Assembly: GCA_030730545.1 (NCBI GenBank)
Contig: JANQUX010000288.1
Span: 1 to 5,071 of the forward strand
Length of the DNA stretch: 5,071 nucleotides
DNA from: Maribacter sp.
GTDB taxonomy: Bacteria > Bacteroidota > Bacteroidia > Flavobacteriales > Flavobacteriaceae
Reading direction: 5' to 3'
In this document: positions 1-5,071 of the stretch, one piece after another
Numbering within the stretch: the stretch's first letter is position 1
How the letters are laid out: every line of letters begins with the position of its first letter
Program-made: the position numbers and the translations under genes
The notes under the pieces: model-generated
What the model was told of the DNA's origin: nothing
The model's database searches: none
What the model saw: the letters and a program-made list of their open reading frames with translations, nothing else

Positions 1-591
1 ATATTGATCAGTGCCAAAATTATTGACGGGCTACAAACTATCATTAGTAGAGAAACGGACTTAACCAATGAAGCCGCGGTAATTACCGTTGGCAAAATTA
101 AAAGTGGTGTTCGTTTTAATATCATACCAGAGTCTGCAGAAATGATCGGTACTATTAGAACATTAGATTATGACATGAAAGACAAGCTTAATAAGCGTAT
201 GGTCGAAATGGTAAGCGATATTGCCAAAGCATACGGTGGTGAAGCGACTTGTGTAATAACCGATGCTACAGATATTACATACAACAACCCAGAACTAGTG
301 GAGCAAATGTTACCTACCATGAAGAGAGTCGCTGGCGATGCCAATGTTCAATTTCAAAAAGCGATTACCGGTGCTGAAGATTTCTCTTATTTTCAAAGAG
401 AAGCTCCTGGGTTTTTCTTTTTCTTAGGAGGAATGACTCCTGGTACAACAGAATCGTTTCCGCACCATACACCAGACTTTTTAATTGATGATAGCGGTTT
501 ACTTTTAGGCGTTCGTACGCTTACAGAAATGAGCCTGGATTATTTAAACAGTGACCAAACACCACTTTTAGATATTAAAATAAAAGGATAA
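1..591 (+). CDS. M20D-family amidohydrolase, C-terminal part (5' end outside window)
   Basis: The reading frame is open from base 1 to the TAA at 589-591, giving about 196 residues with no initiation context, so this is the last part (roughly 45%) of a gene that starts upstream. Members of this group (hippurate/N-acyl-amino-acid hydrolases, carboxypeptidase Ss1-like) cleave the amide bond of N-acylated amino acids using two metal ions. Seen here: the end of the small dimerisation domain, with the pattern SRET...AVITVG...RFNIIP...GTIRTLD (bases about 49-177), then the return to the catalytic domain with GAEDFSYF (370-393) and HHTPDF (463-480). In this family the His of the HxPxF motif (466-468) is the last metal ligand; the other ligands would lie upstream and cannot be checked. 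The substrate cannot be told from this fragment. Whether the full protein is exported is unknown because the N-terminus is missing. It lies 5 bases before the next gene, so the two are probably co-transcribed. Confidence 0.9.
   Translation: MLISAKIIDGLQTIISRETDLTNEAAVITVGKIKSGVRFNIIPESAEMIGTIRTLDYDMKDKLNKRMVEMVSDIAKAYGGEATCVITDATDITYNNPELVEQMLPTMKRVAGDANVQFQKAITGAEDFSYFQREAPGFFFFLGGMTPGTTESFPHHTPDFLIDDSGLLLGVRTLTEMSLDYLNSDQTPLLDIKIKG
582..588 (+). promoter_or_regulatory. Possible ribosome binding site for the FMN/Fe-S protein gene
   Basis: The sequence AAAAGGA sits inside the last codons of the amidohydrolase gene, 8 bases before the ATG at 597. That spacing fits a Shine-Dalgarno site and favours ATG 597 over the in-frame TTG at 594. 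Bacteroidota depend little on such sites, so its importance is uncertain. Confidence 0.35.
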
Positions 592-596
592 TTTTG

Positions 597-2153
597 ATGA
601 ACGATTTCTTTAATAGTATTCCAAGTCCACCATGGTGGACTTGGATTTTTTTGTTTCTTCTCATAGTTGCTATCTGGGATATTTTTATTCAGAAAAGGCA
701 TACCATTAAACACAACTTCCCCGTGGTAGGGCATTTGCGCTATTGGCTAGAAAGTATTGGACCAGAAATGCGTCAATATTTTGTTGCCAACAACCGAGAA
801 GAACTACCATTTAATAGAATAGAAAGAAGTTGGATCTATGCCTCTGCAAAGAAAGAAAACAATTACGAAGGTTTTGGTTCTGATCGAGATTTTTATGCGC
901 ACCAGCATATATTCATCAAAAACAGAATGATGGGCTATGAGGTACCATTGGGGCACCCAAATGCTGCAGAACCGAACTTTATACCCTGTGCAAAAATTAT
1001 GGGGCAACATAATAACCGTAGAAAACCCTATCGACCTGCAAGTGTTGTAAATGTATCGGCGATGAGCTTTGGTTCATTATCTGCGGCCGCGGTTGAAGCT
1101 ATGAACATAGGGGTTAAAAAAGCCCATGCTTATCATAATACTGGTGAGGGCGGTCTATCACCTTACCACAAACATGGTGGTGATATTGTTTTTCATTTTG
1201 GTACCGGGTATTTTGGTGTACGATCAGAGGATGGGAATTTCTCTATGGAGAAAATGAAAAAATTGGTTGAGGACAATCCGTGTATAAGAGCAATTGAAAT
1301 TAAATTATCGCAAGGTGCAAAACCAGGAAAAGGTGGCGTATTACCAGGTGCTAAAATTACACCCGAACTGGCTGAAATTAGAGGTGTTGAAGTAGGTAAA
1401 GATGTATTATCACCTGCAACCCACAAAGCGTTTTCTAATGTTAGGGAGTTAATGGCACTTATAGAGGATATTGCTGACGAAACAGGTTTACCGGTAGGTA
1501 TTAAAGGTGCTATCGGAAAATTAGATCAGTGGGAAGAATTGGCAGATATTATGTTAGAAACCGGTAAAGGTCCAGATTTTATTACCGTAGATGGTGGTGA
1601 AGGTGGTACAGGTGCCGCTCCCCCATCATTTGCAGATCACGTATCGCTACCTTGGGTTTACGGATTTTCAAGTTTATATAGCGTATTCTTAAATAGAAAC
1701 CTTACCGATCGTATCGTTTTTATCGGCTCAGGTAAACTCGGTTTCCCGGCAAAAGCAGCCATGGCATTTGCTATGGGCGTAGACTGTATTAATGTAGCCA
1801 GAGAAGCAATGATGAGTATTGGGTGTATTCAAGCGCAAGTTTGCCATACCAATACCTGCCCTACAGGTATTGCTACGCAAAGCAAATGGCTGCAGAAAGG
1901 AATCAACGTACCTTTAAAATCTGACCGACTGGCGCAATATTTCAATACGTTTAGAAAAGAATTTTTAGAAATTACACATGCTGCCGGTTATGAGCACCCA
2001 AGTCAATTCACAATGGACGATGTGCAAGTAAACGTAGACGACCACGACCTAAATAAAAGTTTGGCATCTACCTACGGTTATAATAAAGCAAAAGTACCGT
2101 TCGCAGGGGTTCAACAATTAAAAGACTGTTCGTATCTTGGCGGCAAAATTTAG
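597..2153 (+). CDS. Membrane-anchored FMN-binding glutamate-synthase-domain protein (stand-alone, [3Fe-4S])
   Basis: The product is 518 residues from ATG 597; a TTG at 594 is in frame but less likely. Residues about 13-32 form one hydrophobic, Trp-rich membrane helix followed by a basic QKRH stretch, which suggests a cytoplasmic catalytic domain. Next comes NFPVVGHLRYWLE and PFNRIERSWIYASAK (about 41-86), typical of the stand-alone branch of the family. The FMN-binding glutamate synthase barrel follows: SAMSFGSLS (about 154-162), KLSQGAKPGKGG-LPG (237-251), SPATHKAFS (272-280), DGGEGGTGAAP (332-342) and GSGKLGFPAKA (377-387). Three cysteines at 410, 416 and 421 have the C-x5-C-x4-C spacing that holds the [3Fe-4S] cluster in glutamate synthases. 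In true GltB these domains turn 2-oxoglutarate plus ammonia into glutamate. Here the N-terminal glutamine amidotransferase domain and the C-terminal GXGXG helix domain are missing and no gltD-like partner is in the window, so the reaction and electron donor are unknown. The family call is secure; the substrate is not. Confidence 0.93.
   Translation: MNDFFNSIPSPPWWTWIFLFLLIVAIWDIFIQKRHTIKHNFPVVGHLRYWLESIGPEMRQYFVANNREELPFNRIERSWIYASAKKENNYEGFGSDRDFYAHQHIFIKNRMMGYEVPLGHPNAAEPNFIPCAKIMGQHNNRRKPYRPASVVNVSAMSFGSLSAAAVEAMNIGVKKAHAYHNTGEGGLSPYHKHGGDIVFHFGTGYFGVRSEDGNFSMEKMKKLVEDNPCIRAIEIKLSQGAKPGKGGVLPGAKITPELAEIRGVEVGKDVLSPATHKAFSNVRELMALIEDIADETGLPVGIKGAIGKLDQWEELADIMLETGKGPDFITVDGGEGGTGAAPPSFADHVSLPWVYGFSSLYSVFLNRNLTDRIVFIGSGKLGFPAKAAMAFAMGVDCINVAREAMMSIGCIQAQVCHTNTCPTGIATQSKWLQKGINVPLKSDRLAQYFNTFRKEFLEITHAAGYEHPSQFTMDDVQVNVDDHDLNKSLASTYGYNKAKVPFAGVQQLKDCSYLGGKI
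620..645. repeat. Perfect 26-bp palindrome inside the start of the FMN/Fe-S gene
   Basis: TCCAAGTCCACCA (620-632) is followed directly by its exact reverse complement (633-645), with no spacer. It begins 23 bases after the A of the ATG at 597. The symmetry is also in codon register: cca-agt-cca-cca-tgg-tgg-act-tgg reads P-S-P-P-W-W-T-W on both strands. In RNA it could fold into a stem of about 11 bp with a 4-base loop just downstream of the start codon. It may be a regulatory hairpin, a dimeric protein-binding site, or a by-product of the Pro-Pro-Trp-Trp codons, which are self-complementary when Pro is written CCA. Confidence 0.85.
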
Positions 2154-2172
2154 ATTAACCCATACAATTTAT

Positions 2173-2943
2173 ATGACACGATTTATTTTATGTTCAGCGA
2201 TTTTTTTAATTGGTCTAACTTCTATTCAAGCTCAGAAAAAAAGTGAGTTAATAGAACAAAACCAAAATTTAAAATACAAGTTAGATTCCATTTCTAGAAT
2301 GGTAAGCACATCGCAACGAAATGAAAAATTAGCCGATCAACGCTCAACTGAATATCAATCTCAGGTAGCAGAGTTGCAAGACGCTAATGCCACTTTGATG
2401 AAGAATTTAAATAGTTTTGCTGCCTTGTCTAGTCAGAATTCTGAAAATATCAATAAGACCATGGCAGCCCTAGAACGAAAAGAAAAGCAGCTTAAAGGGG
2501 TAACAGATGCCGTTGCTAGCAATGATTCTACTGCAGTTGTTATACTGACCAATACCAAACAAGTATTGGGTGAAAATGCAAAAGTTGGTGTAGCAGATGG
2601 TTCTGTGGTAATTTCTGAAAAATTAGACTATTTCTTTACTGACGGAGTTGGTATTACACCATCTAGTGAATCTAGAGCGTGGATCGAGAATGTAGCGAAA
2701 GTTGCAAATGCGAACCCTAAAAGTGTAATTACTATTGCAAGTTTAAATATTACAGGTGAAATGAACATCGCCATACAGCAAGCAACTGCAATTGCTAGTA
2801 TTTTAATCAAAGATTTTGGTGTTGACGGAGAACGAATTTTAGCTGTTGGTAAAGATGGCGGCTTACGTGAATCGCTACAAGTAAAGTTTCAACCAGATTA
2901 TAAAGCATTTTATGATATGGCGAAGGGAGATGTTAAAAATTAA
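2173..2943 (+). CDS. Exported coiled-coil protein with degenerate OmpA-like C-terminal domain
   Basis: ATG 2173 is preferred over the in-frame TTG at 2137, which overlaps the previous gene and would put 12 extra residues before a clear signal peptide. From ATG 2173 the 256-residue product starts with MTRF, a hydrophobic core (about 4-17) and a likely cleavage site after SIQA (residue 20); there is no lipobox Cys. Residues about 22-110 are rich in Glu, Lys, Gln and Asn with heptad-like Leu/Ile spacing and probably form a periplasmic coiled coil. Residues about 138-240 resemble the OmpA/MotB C-terminal fold: a strand (GSVVISEKLDYFF), ITPSSESRAWIENVAKVANANP as first helix, a strand (KSVITIAS), then a long helix and G-V-D-GERILAVG. 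The Asp and Arg that bind diaminopimelate in OmpA (in TDxxG and the LSxxRA region) are not visible; the matching stretch reads SLNITGEMNIAIQQATAIA. Peptidoglycan binding is therefore doubtful. It lies 19 bases after the FMN gene, with no Shine-Dalgarno site. The exact role is unknown. Confidence 0.8.
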   Translation: MTRFILCSAIFLIGLTSIQAQKKSELIEQNQNLKYKLDSISRMVSTSQRNEKLADQRSTEYQSQVAELQDANATLMKNLNSFAALSSQNSENINKTMAALERKEKQLKGVTDAVASNDSTAVVILTNTKQVLGENAKVGVADGSVVISEKLDYFFTDGVGITPSSESRAWIENVAKVANANPKSVITIASLNITGEMNIAIQQATAIASILIKDFGVDGERILAVGKDGGLRESLQVKFQPDYKAFYDMAKGDVKN

Positions 2944-2950
2944 ATAACTT

Positions 2951-2970
2951 GCATTTCATCGATGAAGTGC
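2951..2970. terminator. Short imperfect palindrome after the OmpA-like gene, possible weak terminator
   Basis: GCATTTCATC is followed by GATGAAGTGC. The two arms pair completely if one G-U wobble is allowed, giving a stem of about 8 bp with a TCGA loop. It starts 7 bases after the stop codon at 2941-2943, a usual place for a terminator, but no T-run follows (next bases are TATACTAATT). It could be an RNA-stabilising 3' hairpin or a Rho-independent-like pause site, or a protein site before the next gene. Confidence 0.3.
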
Positions 2971-3026
2971 TATACTAATTGAAAAATTTGGACGTTCTTA
3001 TTTCATATATCATAACTAATTAAAAA

Positions 3027-3545
3027 ATGAACTCTGACCAAATTTTTCAACTTTTCGCTTATTTGATTCCTTCCGTAGTTACAGGTGCAATTGCCTTCTA
3101 TTTTTTTAGAATGCATACCAACAACGAAGAAGGTAGAAGACGTTTTCTATTGCATAAAGACTCTCAAAAAGATACTTTACCTATTCGTTTACAAGCTTAC
3201 GAAAGAATGGCGCTATTTTTAGAACGCATTGCGATACCAAGTTTAGTTGTTCGTGTAGCACCACAATCGAAAGAAAAGGGAGCATATGAGAATTTGCTTA
3301 TAAAAAGCATAGAAACTGAATTCGATCATAATCTTACACAGCAAATTTATTTGACCGACGAATGTTGGAATATTATTAAGGCGGCTAAAAACGCAACTAT
3401 TCAAATGATCAGGAAAGCAGCAATGAGCCAGACCGATTCTGCCGATAAATTAAGAGAAGATATTTTGAATGAAACGATGGATAAAACATCACCGTCGGCT
3501 ACTGCCCTATCTTTCGTTAAAAAAGAGATTGGCGATTTGTGGTAA
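3027..3545 (+). CDS. Conserved single-pass membrane protein of unknown function (172 aa)
   Basis: Residues about 8-28 (LFAYLIPSVVTGAIAFYFF core) form one membrane helix near the N-terminus, followed by a charged, mostly helical cytoplasmic-type region. A stretch QKDTLPIRLQAYERMALFLERI (about 47-68) looks like the signature of a small Bacteroidota-specific family that I recall from many flavobacterial genomes as hypothetical or DUF7935-type; this name is from memory and unverified. The rest holds no catalytic motif that I recognise, and the C-terminus ends in a KKEIGDLW tail. ATG 3027 follows an A-rich leader (TAATTAAAAA) with no Shine-Dalgarno site, which is usual in Bacteroidota. It lies 83 bases after the OmpA-like gene, so it may have its own promoter, and is followed by a strong terminator. 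No function can be assigned. Confidence 0.85.
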   Translation: MNSDQIFQLFAYLIPSVVTGAIAFYFFRMHTNNEEGRRRFLLHKDSQKDTLPIRLQAYERMALFLERIAIPSLVVRVAPQSKEKGAYENLLIKSIETEFDHNLTQQIYLTDECWNIIKAAKNATIQMIRKAAMSQTDSADKLREDILNETMDKTSPSATALSFVKKEIGDLW

Positions 3546-3571
3546 AAAATTAAATATAACAGTACAAGAAT

Positions 3572-3608
3572 AAAAAAATGCTTTCCAAATTGGAAAGCAT
3601 TTTTTTTT
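3572..3608. terminator. Strong intrinsic terminator, probably bidirectional, between convergent genes
   Basis: A run of seven A (3572-3578) leads into ATGCTTTCC, a 5-base AAATT loop and GGAAAGCAT, followed by eight T (3601-3608). The core stem is 9 bp and the A- and T-runs can extend it to about 15 bp. On the + strand it lies 26 bases after the stop at 3543-3545. Read on the minus strand it has the same hairpin followed by seven T, so it can also stop transcription from the patatin gene, whose stop codon is at 3644-3646. Confidence 0.92.
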
Positions 3609-3635
3609 GTTCATATCTCAAAAAGCCCATTTTTT

Positions 3636-3658
3636 AATGAACATTATTCATGTTCATT
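3636..3658. repeat. Small inverted repeat over the patatin gene stop codon
   Basis: AATGAACA (3636-3643) and TGTTCATT (3651-3658) are exact reverse complements separated by 7 bases that include the TAA stop of the minus-strand gene. On the minus strand it is followed by A rather than T, so it is not a classic terminator. It may only add structure to the 3' end of the transcript upstream of the strong terminator. Confidence 0.4.
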
Positions 3659-4558
3659 TGGTTCAATTGGGTTTGTTTCCTCATTCTTATTTTTTGCATA
3701 TAAATAACCTCTTTTCCACCAAAGCGTCATTTTTGCCTTATCGAATATTAAAGAGTTGGTCGTTAATATTGTGGGGGTGTAAAACAGGTTGATTATTGCA
3801 TTTTGTTGTTTGGCAACCAATTTTCCAATTCTAATATTTTGATTTTCAATTCGATCTAAAATAAAGCTCAGCATTGTGGTAATCAGCTCAAAAGGATTAC
3901 GGGAAGCTACCCTATTCATATAATTTACCTCGGTATGTAAAACAACAACATCTACCTCGGTTGCTCCCCTTTTTATAGCTTCTTCAATAGGTACAATACT
4001 GCCCAACCCACCATCGGCATACTCGCAATAATTTTTACGAACCAAACTCATGAACGGAACGTAATTAGCTGATATCCAAATCCAATCGCAATAATCCTCA
4101 TAAGTACAATCTTTAATAGATTTATACTCTACTTGATTTAGCGATAAATTAGAAACCGTAATAATAACATCCGAATCACCGTTCTTTAACGTTTCAAATT
4201 CTTCGATAGTTAAGCTATTTTCAATAAGTCTTCTAAGGTTTTCACTTTCTCCAAAGGTTTTTTTTCCAGCAAGAAAATTTTTCAAAACCCTCCAGTGATC
4301 TATAGAGATCTGCTCATTACCACGTATATTCTTGACCAAAAACGGACAGTTATTAAAAATGCTCTTCTGATTTACATTAGAATATATTTCTTTGATTTTA
4401 TCTAGTTTACCTAACGCTAAATGAGAGATAAGCAAACTTCCGGTAGAAGTACCCACAAAAATATCATACTTTCTACCTTCTTCTTGAATAAGGTATTGGG
4501 CAACGCCACCTGCAAAGGCACCTTTACTACCACCACCAGAAATAACTAATGCTTTCAT
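3644..4558 (-). CDS. Patatin-like phospholipase family protein
   Basis: The 304-residue product is a complete patatin-type serine hydrolase, a family that cleaves acyl esters of phospholipids or other lipids. Seen directly: the oxyanion-hole motif GGGSKG at 8-13, the nucleophile elbow GTSTG at 36-40 with Ser38, and the DGG motif at 182-184 with Asp182, which together give the Ser-Asp dyad. The stretch WISANYVPFMSLV before DGG (about 161-173) matches the usual SAxxPxxFxPV-type segment. No signal peptide or clear membrane helix is present, so it is probably cytoplasmic or peripherally bound. It has no tetratricopeptide, cyclic-nucleotide or BamA-like barrel domain; the last 15 or so residues are a polar Asn/Glu-rich tail. 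ATG at 4558-4556 starts just 2 bases after the stop of the upstream peptidase-like gene, which implies co-transcription and perhaps translational coupling. The lipid substrate is not predictable. Confidence 0.93.
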   Translation of the reverse strand: MKALVISGGGSKGAFAGGVAQYLIQEEGRKYDIFVGTSTGSLLISHLALGKLDKIKEIYSNVNQKSIFNNCPFLVKNIRGNEQISIDHWRVLKNFLAGKKTFGESENLRRLIENSLTIEEFETLKNGDSDVIITVSNLSLNQVEYKSIKDCTYEDYCDWIWISANYVPFMSLVRKNYCEYADGGLGSIVPIEEAIKRGATEVDVVVLHTEVNYMNRVASRNPFELITTMLSFILDRIENQNIRIGKLVAKQQNAIINLFYTPTILTTNSLIFDKAKMTLWWKRGYLYAKNKNEETNPIEPNEHE

Positions 4559-4560
4559 TA

Positions 4561-5071
4561 TTACTTTAATTTCGTTTTAAGATAACGCAAATCTGATGAA
4601 TTTAGTTGCTTTGCTACCTTTTCAATTTCTTTTTTCCTTTCTTCATCAATCCACAAGGTATCAAATAACTGTCTTGCATAGTTTCTAAACTGCCAAGAAT
4701 GATGATTGGTCGCCTTTATCAAATTAACATAGGCAACATCATTTAAGGCACTTATTTCAAATAAATATTGAAATGCGGTCTGTCGAACTTCAGGGTTATA
4801 GATAGCGCTCGTATAACCGATAAGTTCATTGTGATAGTAGGCTTGTTGTGTTGAATTATAACCTGGCGTAAATAATGCCAATGTCAACCAAAGCAAACGC
4901 ACATTCTTATTTGGCAAACCCACTATATCTTTAGTTTTTTCTAAATAGGTAATTCTTTCATAATCAAAACTACTCCACAAATTATAGAGCATCAATTCAT
5001 TGGTAATATAACTATCATCCAATAACAACGGCTCAGCAAACTCTTTTAAAATCTCAGAAATTTCACCCATT
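4561..5071 (-). CDS. C-terminal helical-repeat part of a probable M1-family metallopeptidase (5' end likely outside window)
   Basis: The frame is open from the right edge to the TAA at 4563-4561, giving about 169 residues. The Met at 5070-5068 could be a start but lies at the very edge, and the protein begins within what looks like a helix (GEISEILKEF), so it is probably internal. The sequence is almost all helical, with about four HEAT/ARM-like helix pairs: EPLLLDDSYITNELMLYNLW (about 13-32), NKNVRLLWLTLALFTP (54-69), NPEVRQTAFQYLFEI (92-106) and SWQFRNYARQLFDTLW (125-140). Such a C-terminal helical block, with LDDSY...LYNLW and KNVR-LWLTLAL, is what I recall from flavobacterial M1 aminopeptidase-like proteins. 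The zinc-binding HExxH-E region would lie upstream and cannot be seen, so peptidase activity is inference. A non-peptidase HEAT-repeat protein is the alternative. It is the first gene of the pair with the patatin gene. Confidence 0.65.
   Translation of the reverse strand, partial: MGEISEILKEFAEPLLLDDSYITNELMLYNLWSSFDYERITYLEKTKDIVGLPNKNVRLLWLTLALFTPGYNSTQQAYYHNELIGYTSAIYNPEVRQTAFQYLFEISALNDVAYVNLIKATNHHSWQFRNYARQLFDTLWIDEERKKEIEKVAKQLNSSDLRYLKTKLK

Noticed and set aside
540..734. Minus-strand open frame of 64 codons containing PSPPWWTW
   Set aside because: It overlaps two clear + strand genes; the attractive peptide is only the palindrome at 620-645 read from the other strand.
2137..2172. 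Upstream TTG start for the OmpA-like protein
   Set aside because: It would overlap the FMN gene by 17 bases and put a polar 12-residue extension before an otherwise standard signal peptide; ATG 2173 fits better.
2987..3019. Possible Bacteroidota promoter (TTTG at 2987-2990 with a TA-rich -7 region) before the 172-residue membrane protein
   Set aside because: The -33-like TTTG is present but no convincing TAnnTTTG box is found at the right distance, so I do not call it.
3607..3792. 61-codon + strand open frame in the intergenic region and over the 3' end of the patatin gene
   Set aside because: Most of it lies antisense to the patatin gene, which has intact catalytic motifs, and the predicted peptide shows no recognisable feature.
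4297..4310. GATCT-ATAG-AGATC mini hairpin inside the patatin gene
   Set aside because: A 5-bp stem is expected by chance in a window of this size and lies within conserved coding sequence.
1..5071. Search for a defence system, CRISPR, mobile element, toxin-antitoxin or phage signal
   Set aside because: No direct repeats, integrase or transposase motifs, tRNA-like structures or small paired genes were seen. Patatin-like proteins can act as effectors in CBASS-type defence, but there is no cyclase or sensor gene beside this one; its visible neighbour is a peptidase-like gene.

Overview
The window looks like an ordinary, AT-rich chromosomal stretch from a marine-type Flavobacteriaceae (Bacteroidota) genome. 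The clues are weak or absent Shine-Dalgarno sequences, A/T-rich leaders before ATG starts, and protein families typical of that group: a membrane-anchored FMN-binding glutamate-synthase-like protein, a short single-pass membrane protein, and an M1-peptidase-like C-terminus. I see no tRNA, rRNA, CRISPR array, insertion sequence or phage gene.

Left part (1-2943, + strand). Three genes are packed head to tail with gaps of 5 and 19 bases, so they are probably one transcription unit. They are the C-terminal part of an M20D-type amidohydrolase (cut by the window edge), a complete stand-alone FMN/[3Fe-4S] glutamate-synthase-domain protein with an N-terminal membrane anchor, and an exported coiled-coil protein with a degenerate OmpA-like C-terminal domain. 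The start of the second gene carries a perfect 26-bp palindrome (620-645), the most striking non-coding-type signal in the window.

Middle part (2944-3643). After an 83-base gap with a small imperfect palindrome comes a 172-residue single-pass membrane protein of unknown function on the + strand. A strong A-run/hairpin/T-run terminator (3572-3608) follows and separates it from a convergent minus-strand unit; its symmetry suits termination from both sides.

Right part (3644-5071, - strand). Two tightly spaced genes (2-base gap) read leftward. The upstream one is the C-terminal end of a helical-repeat protein, most likely an M1-family metallopeptidase, cut by the window edge. The downstream one is a complete patatin-like phospholipase with an intact Ser-Asp dyad.

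No clear new multi-gene system is visible. The items most worth a second look are the in-frame palindrome, the stand-alone membrane-anchored FMN/Fe-S enzyme beside an amidohydrolase, and the OmpA-like protein that seems to have lost its peptidoglycan-binding residues. All family assignments come from recognising motifs by eye; no database search was run.
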